64,000 nucleotides of DNA, from NCBI RefSeq assembly GCF_014897705.1, contig NZ_JABUXV010000021.1, forward strand, positions 1 to 64,000, written 5' to 3'. Under the pieces are notes generated by a model. The model had not been told where the DNA came from. It did not search any database and worked only from the letters and a program-made list of their open reading frames with translations. Shown one piece after another: positions 6,984 through 16,144 of the stretch. The stretch comes from Brachybacterium sp. FME24 (lineage in GTDB: Bacteria > Actinomycetota > Actinomycetes > Actinomycetales > Dermabacteraceae). How positions within the stretch are numbered: position 1 is the first letter of the stretch; each line of letters starts with the position of its first letter. A program made the translations under genes and the position numbers.

Positions 6984-8473
6984 TCCACACCTGTCCTCGT
7001 GCCGTGGTCGACACCGACCGATCCATTCATCGTACGTGCATCGAAGGCGTTGCCCGAGCCGATGTGATCACTTGCCATCGCTCCGAGGGGCAGCCATCCC
7101 ATGCCGCCGGCCACCGCGGCCGCAATCACCACGACCAGCAGGATCAGCAGGATCAGGCCGGGCAGGGACAGCGGGCCGATGCGCCGACCGGTCGTGGTCC
7201 CGCGCACGGTCCGGGTCGAGGCGGCGGTGTCGACGTCGGTGACACTGCTCGCACCGACCGTGCTGTCCGTCCGGTCGGTCGCACCGCGTGCAGGGGGCGT
7301 CGCACCGTTGTCCTTGTCCTTCGAGCTGGTCCGCGGTGAGCGGGGCGGGGGCGCGGGCGAGGCGGCAGACCGCGCCGAGGCGGCGGAGAAGACCGAGCCG
7401 GCCGAGGACGCGGACGCGGCGGACAGAGCAGAACCTGCCGATGTCGCGGATGGCCCTGAGCGGTGGCGGATGCCCCGCCCTCGACCTGACAGCGGCAAGG
7501 GCATCGCGGCGGTGCGGGTCCCCGTCGGGGAGGCTCCGGGCCCTGTGCGCGGCCGTTCGCCGGTGGCCCGCACGGCGTTCTCGCCGGTCCAGTCGTGGTC
7601 CTCCACCCTGGTCACGGGGATCGCGCCGGTGGTGAACCGCGGTTCGACCCCGCGCTGGATGGCCTCGAGGATCCGTGAGACTGCCGCCGCCGAGCGGGGC
7701 CGGTTCGCCGGGGCCTTCGCCAGCGTCATCATGACCAGGCGCCGCAGATCCGCGGTGATGGTGTCGGCCAGCTCCGGTGGCTGCTGCTTGACCTGGGCCA
7801 TCGCGATCTCGACCTGGCTGGACCCGGTGAAGGGCCGATGCCCTGCCAACATCTCGTAGGCCACGATCCCCAGGGCATAGATGTCCGACAGCGAGGTGGC
7901 CTGCTTGCCCATCGCCTGCTCGGGGGAGAGGTACTGGGCGGTGCCCATGACGAGCCCGGTTTTGGTCAGCCGCGCCTGGTCCTTGCTGCGGGCGATCCCG
8001 AAGTCGGTGATCTTCATGGACCAGTCGGCCGCCTCGTCGACCAGCACGTTCTCCGGCTTCACGTCGCGGTGCACGACGCCCTTGGAGTGGGCGGCGTCCA
8101 GCGCGCGAGCCAGTTCGATGAGCACGGAGACGACGCGCTTTTCGGGCAGGCCGCCGGGGTTCTCCTCGATGATGTCCGACAGCGGGCGCCCGGGGCAGAG
8201 CTCCATCACGATGTAGGCGCGCCCGTCGATCTCGCCGTAGTCGTACAGGGCGGCGATCGCGTCGTGCGAGAGCGCCGCGGTGTGGCGGGCCTCCGCCCGG
8301 AACCGCTTGAGGAAGCCTTCGTCCCCCGCATACTCCTCGCGCAGCACCTTGACGGCCACGTCGCGCTCCAGCTCCCGGTCCCGGCCCTTCCAGACCTGTC
8401 CCATGCCGCCGGTGGCGATCAGTGACGTCAGTTCATAGCGTCCTTCGAGAACGAGCCCTGCCTCGGTCCTCAT
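6980..8473 (-). CDS. pknA: Ser/Thr protein kinase PknA
   Basis: The 497-residue protein has an N-terminal kinase domain (about 12-275) with loop GTGGMGQV-type ATGGMGQV, Lys42 in VAVKVL, HRDVKPEN, DFG and GTAQYLSPEQ. A long Ser/Ala/Thr/Pro-rich linker leads to one membrane helix near 450-475 (LPGLILLILLVVVIAA) and a short outer tail without PASTA repeats. This matches PknA, which phosphorylates division and envelope proteins and can activate PknB. ATG 8473 overlaps the pbpA stop (ATGA); the frame is open further upstream but overlaps pbpA there. It is translationally coupled to pbpA before it and pknB after it. Confidence 0.94.
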   Translation of the reverse strand: MRTEAGLVLEGRYELTSLIATGGMGQVWKGRDRELERDVAVKVLREEYAGDEGFLKRFRAEARHTAALSHDAIAALYDYGEIDGRAYIVMELCPGRPLSDIIEENPGGLPEKRVVSVLIELARALDAAHSKGVVHRDVKPENVLVDEAADWSMKITDFGIARSKDQARLTKTGLVMGTAQYLSPEQAMGKQATSLSDIYALGIVAYEMLAGHRPFTGSSQVEIAMAQVKQQPPELADTITADLRRLVMMTLAKAPANRPRSAAAVSRILEAIQRGVEPRFTTGAIPVTRVEDHDWTGENAVRATGERPRTGPGASPTGTRTAAMPLPLSGRGRGIRHRSGPSATSAGSALSAASASSAGSVFSAASARSAASPAPPPRSPRTSSKDKDNGATPPARGATDRTDSTVGASSVTDVDTAASTRTVRGTTTGRRIGPLSLPGLILLILLVVVIAAAVAGGMGWLPLGAMASDHIGSGNAFDARTMNGSVGVDHGTRTGVE

Positions 8474-9915
8474 GGCTTGATCACCGCCTCCATCACGTCC
8501 TGGGCGATCGGTGCCGCAGTGCGCGACCCGTATCCGCCTTCCTCGACCACGACCGCGACTGCGATCTTCTTCTCGTCCATCTGTCCGTATCCCACGTACC
8601 AGGAATGCGGAGCACGATCCTCGCCCCACTCGGCGGTGCCGGTCTTGCCACCGACCTCGACGCCGTCGATGGCGGCCGCCGTGCCGGTGCCGTCCTCGAC
8701 CGCGCCGACCATCATCTGGCGCATCTGCGCGGCGTTCGAGGCGCTCAGCGGCTGCCCCAGCTCCTTCGGCGTCAGCTCCGCCACCGTCGAGAGGTCACCG
8801 GTGCGCACCGCCTCCACCAGCTGCGGCTCCATGACCACCCCGTCGTTCGCGAACGCACCGGCCACCATGGCCATCTGCAGGGGCGTCACCCGGGTCTCGT
8901 ACTGGCCGATCGACGTGGTCGCGAGCTGGGCGTCGTCGAGGTCGGTGCCCAGCGTCGAGGGCGTCACCGACAGCGGGATCTCCAGGCGCTGCCCGAATCC
9001 GAACTCTCCCGCGGTCGAGGCCAGCTGGTCCTCGCCGACGGAGATCCCGAGCTTCGCGAAGGAGGTGTTGCACGACTGGCGCAGCGCCTCGGCGAGCGTG
9101 GACTCGTCGTCCGGACCGCAGGGGTCGGTGCGCCCCGCGGAGAAGTTGTTCATGACCGACGAGGAGTTGGGCAGCTGGAACGTGCCGGGCCCGGGGATCA
9201 CCGAGTCCGTGGTGTAGTCACCGGATTCCAGAGCGGCCGAGGCCACCACCAGTTTGAACGCGGAGCCCGGCGGGTAGAGGTCGCCGCCGATCGCGCGGTT
9301 GGTCAACGGCCGCTCGGGATCGTCGTTGAGCTCCGACCAGGACTCCTGCACGGCAGTGGTGTCGTGCGAGGCGAGCCGGTTGGGGTCGTAGCTGGGGGCG
9401 GAGACCATCGCCAGCACCGCGCCGGTCTCGGGATCCAGGGCGACGACGGAGCCGCGCCGGCCGTCGAGCGCGTCCCACGCGGCCTGCTGGGCCTCGGAGT
9501 CCACCGTGAGCTCGACGCTCGCGCCGCGGCCCTGCTTGCCCGAGAGGATGTCCGAGATGCGGTGGTAGAACAGCGCATCGGCCTCACCGGAGAGGGTGTC
9601 GTTCAGGGCGCGCTCGATGCCGGAGAAGCCGTAGACCACCGAGTAGTACCCGGTGATCGGGGCGTACATCGCTCCCGGGTCGTAGCTGCGCAGGTATCCG
9701 TAGGTGTCGCCGGAGGCCTGCGAGGTGGCGATCGCCTCGCCGTCCACGACGATCGGTCCGCGATGGCGGCCGTATTCGTTGTAGGTGGTGCGGAGGTTCT
9801 GCCCGTGGGCGTTGAGCCGGCCCTGGGCGACCACCTGGAAGTAGGTGGTCGAGGTGAACAGCAGCACGAAGAGCACGCTGACCACCAGCCACACATGGCG
9901 CAGGGGCTTGTTCAT
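8470..9915 (-). CDS. pbpA: Penicillin-binding protein PbpA (class B transpeptidase)
   Basis: A 481-residue class B PBP. An N-terminal membrane anchor (about 8-28) is followed by a dimerisation region with RGPIVVDG and then the transpeptidase domain. The active-site motifs are SAFK with Ser218 and Lys221, SCN near 280 and KTGT near 425. It cross-links peptidoglycan at the septum or sidewall and works with the SEDS glycosyltransferase encoded just before it. ATG 9915 overlaps the rodA stop (ATGA); longer readings of the frame run through rodA and are not real. In mycobacteria PbpA is a PknB substrate, which suits the operon. Confidence 0.95.
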   Translation of the reverse strand: MNKPLRHVWLVVSVLFVLLFTSTTYFQVVAQGRLNAHGQNLRTTYNEYGRHRGPIVVDGEAIATSQASGDTYGYLRSYDPGAMYAPITGYYSVVYGFSGIERALNDTLSGEADALFYHRISDILSGKQGRGASVELTVDSEAQQAAWDALDGRRGSVVALDPETGAVLAMVSAPSYDPNRLASHDTTAVQESWSELNDDPERPLTNRAIGGDLYPPGSAFKLVVASAALESGDYTTDSVIPGPGTFQLPNSSSVMNNFSAGRTDPCGPDDESTLAEALRQSCNTSFAKLGISVGEDQLASTAGEFGFGQRLEIPLSVTPSTLGTDLDDAQLATTSIGQYETRVTPLQMAMVAGAFANDGVVMEPQLVEAVRTGDLSTVAELTPKELGQPLSASNAAQMRQMMVGAVEDGTGTAAAIDGVEVGGKTGTAEWGEDRAPHSWYVGYGQMDEKKIAVAVVVEEGGYGSRTAAPIAQDVMEAVIKP

Positions 9916-11303
9916 GCCATCACCTCCGGGGCCGGCCGCGCGGCGGTGGGAGCGCCGAGCCCGGCCACCTGGCGGGCAGCGGGTCGTCGGGCGGCGTCCG
10001 AGAGCCGCACCAGGATGCCCGCGATGATCCAGTTGCACACCAGCGAGCTGCCGCCTGCGGCGAGGAACGGCAGGGTCAGACCGGTCAGCGGGATCACGCG
10101 GGTCACCCCGCCGACGACGACGAAGACCTGCAGCGCGATCACGAAGCCGAGGCCGCCGGCCAGCAGGGTGCCGAACCCGTCGGAGATGCCGACGGCCGCG
10201 CGGATGGCGCGCTGGACCAGCAGCAGGTAGAGCAGCAGCAGGGCGAAGGCCCCGACCATGCCGAGCTCCTCGGCGAAGGAGGCGAAGATGAAGTCGGACT
10301 CCGCATGGGGGACCACGTCGGGTCGGCCCTCGCCGAGACCGGCTCCGGTGATGCCGCCGTTGGCGAGGCCGAACAGGCCCTGGTTGATCTGCTCGCAGCT
10401 GCTGTAGTTCGCGCTCGAGAGCGGATCCAGCCAGCAGGTGATGCGGGTGCGCACATGGCCCATCTGGGTGGCGGCGAACACTGCCGGGGGCAGGAACATG
10501 ATCGCGCCGATCACGAGCCAGCTCAGGCGATCGGTGGCCACGTACAGCATCACCACGAACAGCCCGAAGAACATCAGCGAGGTGCCGAGGTCGGTCTGGA
10601 ACACCAGCACCGCCATGGCGAATCCCCAGGCCACCAGGATCGGGCCGAAGTCGGACCAGCGGGGCAGGTGGATCCCGAGGACCTTGGGGCCGGCCAGAGC
10701 CAGGGTGTCGCGGCGGGAGACGAGGTAGCCGGCGAAGAAGATCGCGAAGGCGATCTTGGCCAGCTCTGCCGGCTGGAAGCTGTTGCCCGCGATCGAGATC
10801 CAGATCTGGGAGCCGTTGCGCGAGGAGCCGATCCCGGGGACCAGCGGCAGCAGCAGCAGCACGGCTCCGGTCACGGCGGAGATCCAGGTGTAGCGGCGCA
10901 GGCGGCGGTGGTCCCGCAGGAACAGCAGCACGCCGATGCACAGGAGCACCCCGACGATCGCCCACAGCATCTGCCGGTCCGCGCCGGCAGAGGTGCGCAG
11001 TCCGTAGTTCTCGTTCGCGGCGTGCACGCTCTCGATCATGGCGATGCCCAGCAGGTTCAGCAGCACGACGAGCGGCAGGATCACCGGGTCCGCGTACGGG
11101 GTGCGCCACATGACGACGACCTGCAGCGCCAGGGCGAGCACTGCCGCGCCGATGCCGTACGTCATCAGGCCCGACGGAAGCTCGTCGGAGCGTCCGAGCC
11201 CCACCAGGGCATAGGCACCCACCCCGGTGACCACCGCGAACGCCAGCAGCAGGGCCTGGGTGAGCCTGCGCGGGCGCGCGGTGTAGGAGACGATAGTGGC
11301 CAC
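9912..11303 (-). CDS. rodA: SEDS peptidoglycan polymerase RodA/FtsW family
   Basis: The 463-residue protein has about ten membrane helices and the SEDS signatures: an Asn-Gly-Ser-rich segment with WISIAGNSFQPAELAKIAF, FQTDLGTSLMFFGLF, and the late ESDFIFASFAEELGMVG and LPFLAAGGSSL stretches. SEDS proteins polymerise lipid II into glycan strands and act with a class B PBP, here PbpA. The gene start is GTG 11303, which shares one base with the pstP stop (TAGTG). Its place in the fhaA-pknB operon points to the RodA rather than the divisome FtsW role, but sequence alone does not exclude the latter. Confidence 0.94.
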   Translation of the reverse strand: MATIVSYTARPRRLTQALLLAFAVVTGVGAYALVGLGRSDELPSGLMTYGIGAAVLALALQVVVMWRTPYADPVILPLVVLLNLLGIAMIESVHAANENYGLRTSAGADRQMLWAIVGVLLCIGVLLFLRDHRRLRRYTWISAVTGAVLLLLPLVPGIGSSRNGSQIWISIAGNSFQPAELAKIAFAIFFAGYLVSRRDTLALAGPKVLGIHLPRWSDFGPILVAWGFAMAVLVFQTDLGTSLMFFGLFVVMLYVATDRLSWLVIGAIMFLPPAVFAATQMGHVRTRITCWLDPLSSANYSSCEQINQGLFGLANGGITGAGLGEGRPDVVPHAESDFIFASFAEELGMVGAFALLLLYLLLVQRAIRAAVGISDGFGTLLAGGLGFVIALQVFVVVGGVTRVIPLTGLTLPFLAAGGSSLVCNWIIAGILVRLSDAARRPAARQVAGLGAPTAARPAPEVMA

Positions 11304-12670
11304 TAGGACTCCTCGCCCTCATCGGGGGGAGTGGCGGTGGGCTCGGGACGCTCGGTCGGGGCACCGGAGCCCTCGGAGGATCGCGTGGCGGAGTCGAGGT
11401 CACCCCCGGCATCGGAGGGTGCCGGCTCGGTGGGCGTCGGGGCGGGCGGCTGGTTGGCCAGCGCCGCCTGCTCGAGGCGGTCGATGATCTGGTCCGCGGC
11501 TTCCCGGTTGCCGGCGGAGATGGTGTTCTCCACCTGGTTCCGCGTCACCTCGGGCAGGTCCTCCAGGGCGATGTCGGTGTCCTCGACCGGCTCGGACAGG
11601 GAGATCGGCCCCAGGTCCTGGGAGAGACCCTGGTAGAGCACGACATCGGTGCCGTCGGTGCCCACGAAGAACTGGCGCTGCGACCAGGCGTAGCCGGCCC
11701 ACAGCACCCCACCGAGCAGGGCGATCAGCAGCATCACGGCCACCAGTGCCGGCCAGGGGCTGCGGCGCGGCGGCTCGTCCTCGGAGAAGTCCTCGTCCTC
11801 GTAGGGGACGTCGGGCTCTTCGCGGGTCAGCGCTGCGGCCTTCGCGGCCGGTCCGGAGGCCGACGTCGGCTGGTGGCGGTTGCGGGCGGCCGAGCCCACG
11901 ATCTGCGGGGAGGTGGAGGGGGCATCTTCGCCGCGGGGCAGGTCGTCGAGGTCGACGACGTCGGCGATGATGCAGGTGATGTTGTCCGGGCCGCCGCCCT
12001 TGAGGGCCAGCTGGATCAGCTCGTCGGCGCATTCCCCAGGATCCTGGATCCCCTTGAGCGTCGCATCGATGGTGTCCAGGGAGACCAGGCCCGAGAGCCC
12101 GTCCGAGCACAGCATCCACCGGTCGCCCGGGTGGGCGGGGCGCAGCGAGAGGTCCAGCTCGGGGTCCGCGTCGACGTCGCCGAGCACGCGCATCAGCACC
12201 GAGCGCTGCGGGTGGCGCTCCGCTTCCTCCTCGGTCAGACGGCCTTCGTCGAGCAGGCGCTGGACGAAGGTGTGGTCCTTGGTGACCTGGACGGTCTCCT
12301 CGGCGCGCAGCAGGTAGGCGCGGGAGTCGCCGATATGGGCGAGGGCGAACTTGCCCTCGGCGCGCAGCAGGGCGGAGATCGTCGTGCCCAGGCCCCGCAG
12401 CTGCGGTTCGTCGCGGGCTCGGCGCAGGATCTCCTGATTGGCGTCGAGCACCGCCTCCTCGAGGGTGGCGACGATGTCGGAGGCCGGGGTCTCCGAGTCC
12501 AGGCGGGCCAGACGGCCGATCGCCACGGAGGAGGCGACGTCGCCCCCGGCGTGGCCGCCCATGCCGTCGGCGACCACCAGCAGGTGGCTGCCGGCGTAGC
12601 CGGAGTCCTGGTTGTTGGACCGGACGAGCCCGACGTCGGAGCGGGCGGAATACCGCAGGGCGATGCTCAT
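11303..12670 (-). CDS. pstP: PP2C Ser/Thr phosphatase PstP
   Basis: The 455-residue protein has an N-terminal PPM/PP2C phosphatase domain (about 5-240). Metal-binding and catalytic motifs are visible: SDVGLVRSNNQDS, VADGMGGHAGGD, ALAHIGDSRAYL, LMRVLGD, LCSDGLSG and GGPDNITCIIADV. A linker with an acidic stretch leads to one membrane helix near 315-340 (WPALVAVMLLIALLGGVLW) and an outer domain ending in a Pro/Thr-rich tail. PstP removes phosphate from PknA, PknB and their targets. ATG 12670 overlaps the fhaB stop (ATGA); the frame runs upstream through fhaB but has no conserved sequence there. Confidence 0.95.
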   Translation of the reverse strand: MSIALRYSARSDVGLVRSNNQDSGYAGSHLLVVADGMGGHAGGDVASSVAIGRLARLDSETPASDIVATLEEAVLDANQEILRRARDEPQLRGLGTTISALLRAEGKFALAHIGDSRAYLLRAEETVQVTKDHTFVQRLLDEGRLTEEEAERHPQRSVLMRVLGDVDADPELDLSLRPAHPGDRWMLCSDGLSGLVSLDTIDATLKGIQDPGECADELIQLALKGGGPDNITCIIADVVDLDDLPRGEDAPSTSPQIVGSAARNRHQPTSASGPAAKAAALTREEPDVPYEDEDFSEDEPPRRSPWPALVAVMLLIALLGGVLWAGYAWSQRQFFVGTDGTDVVLYQGLSQDLGPISLSEPVEDTDIALEDLPEVTRNQVENTISAGNREAADQIIDRLEQAALANQPPAPTPTEPAPSDAGGDLDSATRSSEGSGAPTERPEPTATPPDEGEES

Positions 12671-13194
12671 CGCGGACCTCGTCTCAGCTCGATCTCGGTG
12701 CGGCCGATCCGCACCTGGGCGCCAGGGCGGAACGGCACGGACCCTTCGATCCGTCGGCCCGACACCAGGGTGCCGTTGGTGGATCCCAGATCCTCGACCA
12801 TCCACTCCCCGTCGCGCTCGAACACGCGGGCATGACGGTTGGAGGCGTAGTCGTCGTCGAGCACGAGGGTGCACTCGGGGGCGCGACCGATGAGGATCGG
12901 GGTGGACCCCAGCGTCAGCGAGGTGCCGCGCAGGGGCCCGGCGGTGACGACCATCGCCGTCGCTGTGACCTCGGGGTCGGTGCGCAGGGACGCCGGATCG
13001 GTGCCGGCCTGGGCGGCCGCGCCGCCGATGGGGCCGGAGGCGGGCCGCTGCTCACGGCGCGGGTCCCGGCTGGAGCGGGTCACCACGGTGGTGCCGAACA
13101 GGTCGTTGCGCAGCACGAGGACCACGACGATCACGAACACCCATAGCGCCAGGACGAAACCCAGGCGGAGGGCGACGAGGGTCAGTTCGCTCAT
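12667..13194 (-). CDS. fhaB: FHA-domain protein FhaB (FipA)
   Basis: The 175-residue product has one N-terminal membrane helix (about 9-30) and a C-terminal FHA domain (about 95-170) with the phospho-Thr-binding motifs IGRAPECTLVLDD, ASNRHARVF and DLGSTNGTLVSG. FHA domains bind phosphothreonine made by PknA or PknB; FhaB/FipA links the kinases to the divisome in mycobacteria. ATG 13194 lies only 7 bp after the fhaA stop and the gene overlaps pstP, so it is part of the same operon. A poorly conserved linker separates membrane and FHA parts. Confidence 0.94.
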   Translation of the reverse strand: MSELTLVALRLGFVLALWVFVIVVVLVLRNDLFGTTVVTRSSRDPRREQRPASGPIGGAAAQAGTDPASLRTDPEVTATAMVVTAGPLRGTSLTLGSTPILIGRAPECTLVLDDDYASNRHARVFERDGEWMVEDLGSTNGTLVSGRRIEGSVPFRPGAQVRIGRTEIELRRGPR

Positions 13195-13201
13195 AGGGCT
13201 C

Positions 13202-13933
13202 TCACCAGCTGACCGGGCCGGCCGCCGGGATCAGCACGGTCAGGCGGGTGCGACCGATCTTGATCAGCGAGCGGTCCTGCACGGTGACGGGGGTGTGGAT
13301 GCGCTCGCCGTCGACGAAGGTGCCGTTGGTGGAGCCGAGATCGGTCGCCACCAGGGCGCCGGCGTCTCCAGCTCCGCCTGCCGTGTCGGTCCGCAGCTCG
13401 AGGTGATGGCGCGAGACGCCGGTGTCCTCGAGGATGATGTCCGCGTCGCCGCCGCGGCCGATCACGGTCACCGGGCCGGTCAGGAGGTACTGCTGCCCGT
13501 CGATCTCGACGATCGGGCTGCCACCGGCCTCGGACTGGGCGGCGCCCGTCGCCGGGGCCACGCTGCCGCGCTCGGTGAGGGACTCGGTCTCGAAGCGGCC
13601 GGGGCGCACGTCGTCGTCGCTGCGCAGGCCCACGGTGACGCCGCCGACGAACATGTAGCGCTGCTTCTCGGCATGTTCCATGAGGACGCGCTGGAGCTCG
13701 TCGATCAGGGTGTCCTGCCAGGAGTCGAAGCGGTCGAAGTCCTGGGAGTGCAGATAGATCGTGTAGACGTTCGGTGCCAGGGTCCGGGTGCGGTCGAGCA
13801 CCTGGATCTGGTCGTCGCATTCACGCTTGAGTCCCTGCGCGAGGTCGAGTGGTTTCAACTGCCCGCGGCCTGGCGAGAACATGCTCGTCACGCCGCGGTC
13901 GAGTCCGCGCTCGATCCGATCCAAGATCCCCAC
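13202..13933 (-). CDS. fhaA: FHA-domain protein FhaA with DUF3662 domain
   Basis: The 243-residue protein has the DUF3662 domain at about 1-115 (MGILDRIERGL, then QDFDRFDSW and RYMFVGGVTVGL) and a C-terminal FHA domain (about 150-235) with IGRGGDADIIL, VSRHHLELR and DLGSTNGTFVDG. In mycobacteria FhaA binds the phosphorylated pseudokinase domain of MviN/MurJ and so acts on lipid II export. The usual Pro-rich middle region of FhaA is short here; mycobacterial FhaA is about twice as long. Start GTG 13933 has AAGGA upstream. It is the first gene of the operon that ends with pknB and the amidotransferase. Confidence 0.93.
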   Translation of the reverse strand: MGILDRIERGLDRGVTSMFSPGRGQLKPLDLAQGLKRECDDQIQVLDRTRTLAPNVYTIYLHSQDFDRFDSWQDTLIDELQRVLMEHAEKQRYMFVGGVTVGLRSDDDVRPGRFETESLTERGSVAPATGAAQSEAGGSPIVEIDGQQYLLTGPVTVIGRGGDADIILEDTGVSRHHLELRTDTAGGAGDAGALVATDLGSTNGTFVDGERIHTPVTVQDRSLIKIGRTRLTVLIPAAGPVSW

Positions 13934-13995
13934 GGTGGTCCTTCACTGTCGCTGTCCCGTCACCCCGCCGGCAGACGGGGCTGTTCGCCCTCCCG

Positions 13996-14001
13996 ATCGT
14001 A
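13996..14001 (-). promoter_or_regulatory. Putative -10 box of the fhaA-pknB operon
   Basis: TACGAT on the minus strand fits the TAnnnT consensus 62 bp before the fhaA GTG. No convincing -35 hexamer is seen. It is the best candidate in the 263-bp gap between the L,D-transpeptidase and fhaA genes. Confidence 0.3.
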
Positions 14002-14122
14002 GCGCGTGGCCAGGTCATCGACCGGGTGACAGGGCGGTGGGGTGGCAAGGGATTCGTGCAGGACTCGTAAAGAACGGCTGAGCGGTGGCGTGCGGCGTGG
14101 GGCGCGGGGCCTGCGGGCGCAG

Positions 14123-14158
14123 TGGACGGCGGCGGACCCCGAGGCCCACCGCCGTCCA
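14123..14158 (-). terminator. Hairpin downstream of L,D-transpeptidase gene
   Basis: Perfect 10-bp arms (tggacggcgg and ccgccgtcca) enclose a 16-nt loop, 38 bp past the stop codon of the L,D-transpeptidase gene. No T-run follows, so it would be an actinobacterial I-shaped terminator at best. Confidence 0.4.
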
Positions 14159-14195
14159 TTCCCCGTCCCCTCGGGGCCCGCCCGGTTCCGGCGGG

Positions 14196-14972
14196 TCAGT
14201 AGACCAGCACCCGGCGACCCTTCTTGAACCAGGACCGGGTCCACAGCATGTCCGTCGCGCCGACGGAGATGCGGCAGCAGCCGTGCGAGGCCGGATAGGT
14301 CGGGATGGAGTTGGATCCGTGGATCGCCCATCCTCGGTCGTAGTACCCCGGGCGGTAGAGGCTGCCCAACGGCCCGCTCTGCCAGCCCCTGCTGTAGAGG
14401 CTGTACATCGAGAAGTCGCCCCGGGGCGTCGTCGCCGTCTTCCAGCGGCCGCCGGAGTAGTAGCGCTTGCCGCTGCCGGTAGAGGTGTTCAGGATGTAGG
14501 AGAGTTTCCCTCCGGTGGTGGCGATGATGATCTGCTTCCCCAGATCGACCTCGAAGCCGACGCCGCTCGTGATGCGACGGGAGGGCCGGGCGCCGTTCGC
14601 CAGGGCGCGGTAGGTCTTGGGCCCGACGACGCCGTCACGGCTCAGGCCCGCGACCTTCTGGAGCGCGAAGACGGCCTGCTGGGTGAGGTGCCCGAAGCTG
14701 CCGTCGGCCGCGCCGCACCAGTACTCCAGGCGAGCCAGGTCCCTCTGGAGCCCGGTGACCGCGGAGCCCCTGCTGCCCTTGCGCAGCAGCGGGGCGGCGC
14801 TCGCGGAGCCCATGCCGATGGTGAGGCCAGCGCCCAGCGTGCCCACCCCGAGCAGCAGGGTTCGGCGCGAGGGTGCGGCGATCGGCAGGAGCGGACGGCC
14901 GCCTCCCTCCGGGTCGCCCGGTCCGTGGTCCGCGTGCAGGTCCTCGGGTCTGTGCGTGGTTCTCGCACTCAT
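14196..14972 (-). CDS. Secreted L,D-transpeptidase with peptidoglycan-binding domain
   Basis: The 258-residue protein has a Tat-like N-terminus (SRRTLLLGVGTLGAG) ending in an Ala-rich cleavage region (ASAAP near residue 60). Next comes a PG_binding_1 domain (about 62-120; GSRGSAVTGLQRDLARLEY, then DGVVGPKTYRAL). The rest is a YkuD catalytic domain with the conserved His in WAIHGSNSIP and the motif SHGCCRI at 229-235, where the first Cys (232) is the nucleophile. Such enzymes make 3-3 cross-links or attach proteins to peptidoglycan. ATG 14972 is the first Met, with GGGGACGAG upstream. It is a single gene, divergent from the serine-hydrolase pair. Confidence 0.93.
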   Translation of the reverse strand: MSARTTHRPEDLHADHGPGDPEGGGRPLLPIAAPSRRTLLLGVGTLGAGLTIGMGSASAAPLLRKGSRGSAVTGLQRDLARLEYWCGAADGSFGHLTQQAVFALQKVAGLSRDGVVGPKTYRALANGARPSRRITSGVGFEVDLGKQIIIATTGGKLSYILNTSTGSGKRYYSGGRWKTATTPRGDFSMYSLYSRGWQSGPLGSLYRPGYYDRGWAIHGSNSIPTYPASHGCCRISVGATDMLWTRSWFKKGRRVLVY

Positions 14973-15304
14973 ATCTCGTCCCCTTGTGTGTGCTGTCGGC
15001 TCGGTCTGGGCCGGCCTCCCCGACGCCACGTCGATGTGACGACAGCTACAGCATGCACTGGTCAAGAGCGAGTAAACAAGAGGCAAAATGTGCAGGTCCT
15101 GTGGTTCCCGAAGGGTAGCGAGCGATTCTGCTGGTCGGAGCGGCGGTTCGCGGCCCTGCCTGATCGTCAGAAATGCTGGACACCTGTCTTGCCGCAATCG
15201 GCGCCCAGTATGTCTGATATGCGCGATGGTGCCAAGAGTGCCGGCAGGGCGCACTGGAGGGGGTGCTGGAAAGGAGCCCGGCGGGTCTGTGCCATATTGA
15301 GAGC
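14973..15304. other. Divergent intergenic region, no gene seen
   Basis: This 332-bp gap separates two divergent genes. It is noticeably lower in GC than its surroundings. On the plus strand CATATT (15293-15298) lies 6 bp before the GTG at 15305 and could drive a leaderless transcript. On the minus strand TTGACC lies near 15060, but no matching -10 box was found at a standard distance. No RNA structure was recognised. Confidence 0.5.
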
Positions 15305-16144
15305 GTGGAGCCTGCGAACCAGCCCGAGATCCCCGTCGATGTCGACTTCGAGCACGCGCTCGGGGTCTCCGATGCGCACAGCACCGTGCACACCCAGGGT
15401 GATCCCGCACGGATCTGGGACCTCGCCAGCGTCTCCAAGCCGCTCGCGGCACTGGGCGCCCTGGTCGCCGTGGACCGCGGCCTCGTCGACCTCGACGAGC
15501 CCGCCGGCCCAGAAGGTGCCACCGTGCGCCACCTGCTGGCCCACACCGCCGGCTACGGCTTCGACGGCGACGAGGTGGTCGGTGCCGCGGGGGCCCGTCG
15601 TATCTACTCCAACACCGGCTTCGAGGCGCTGGCCGCCCATGTCGAGCAGGCCACCGGCCACGACTTCGACGAGTGGATGGAACAGACCGTGGTCCAGGGG
15701 CTCGGGCTGCAGGACGTCGAGGTGATCGGCTCCCCAGCCGCCGGATACCGCGGCAGCATCCGCGACCTGCTGGCCGTCGGTCGCGAGCTGCTCGAGCCCA
15801 CCCTGATCTCCCCGGAGCTGTGGCAGGAGGCGACGGCCGTGCAGTTCCCCGAGCTCACCGGCATCCTGCCCGGGTACGGCCGCCAGAAGCCCAACGACTG
15901 GGGCCTCGGATTCGAGATCCGGGACGGGAAGTCCCCGCACTGGACCGGCGCGACCTCGAGCCCGGAGACCTTCGGCCACTTCGGGCAGTCCGGCTCCTTC
16001 CTCTGGGTGGACCCGGCAGCCGGGCTGACCGCGGCCTTCCTCGGTGCGGAGCGGTTCGGGGCGACGCACGTGCGGATCTGGCCCGGCCTGACCGACGAGA
16101 TCCTCGTGCGCTACGCCAGCACAGCCGGTGACCGGGTGCGATGA
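15305..16144 (+). CDS. Beta-lactamase-fold serine hydrolase, first of tandem pair
   Basis: A 279-residue protein of the class C beta-lactamase/DD-peptidase fold. Motifs are SVSK (nucleophile Ser and base Lys) within IWDLASVSKPLAALG, YSN in RRIYSNTGFEAL, and HFGQSG as the KTG-equivalent box. There is no signal peptide, so it acts in the cytoplasm or is exported otherwise. The substrate is unknown; relatives include esterases and D-aminopeptidases. The start is uncertain: GTG 15305 may be leaderless, and GTG 15263 gives 14 extra unconserved residues. Its stop overlaps the start of a paralogue (ATGA). The pair share order of motifs and phrases such as FPELTGI-PG-GRQKPN. Confidence 0.8.
   Translation: MEPANQPEIPVDVDFEHALGVSDAHSTVHTQGDPARIWDLASVSKPLAALGALVAVDRGLVDLDEPAGPEGATVRHLLAHTAGYGFDGDEVVGAAGARRIYSNTGFEALAAHVEQATGHDFDEWMEQTVVQGLGLQDVEVIGSPAAGYRGSIRDLLAVGRELLEPTLISPELWQEATAVQFPELTGILPGYGRQKPNDWGLGFEIRDGKSPHWTGATSSPETFGHFGQSGSFLWVDPAAGLTAAFLGAERFGATHVRIWPGLTDEILVRYASTAGDRVR

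Noticed and set aside
8470-11412. 980-residue PBP with a long N-terminal domain
   Set aside because: The upstream part is an out-of-frame reading of rodA. The true start with a membrane anchor is ATG 9915, overlapping the rodA stop.
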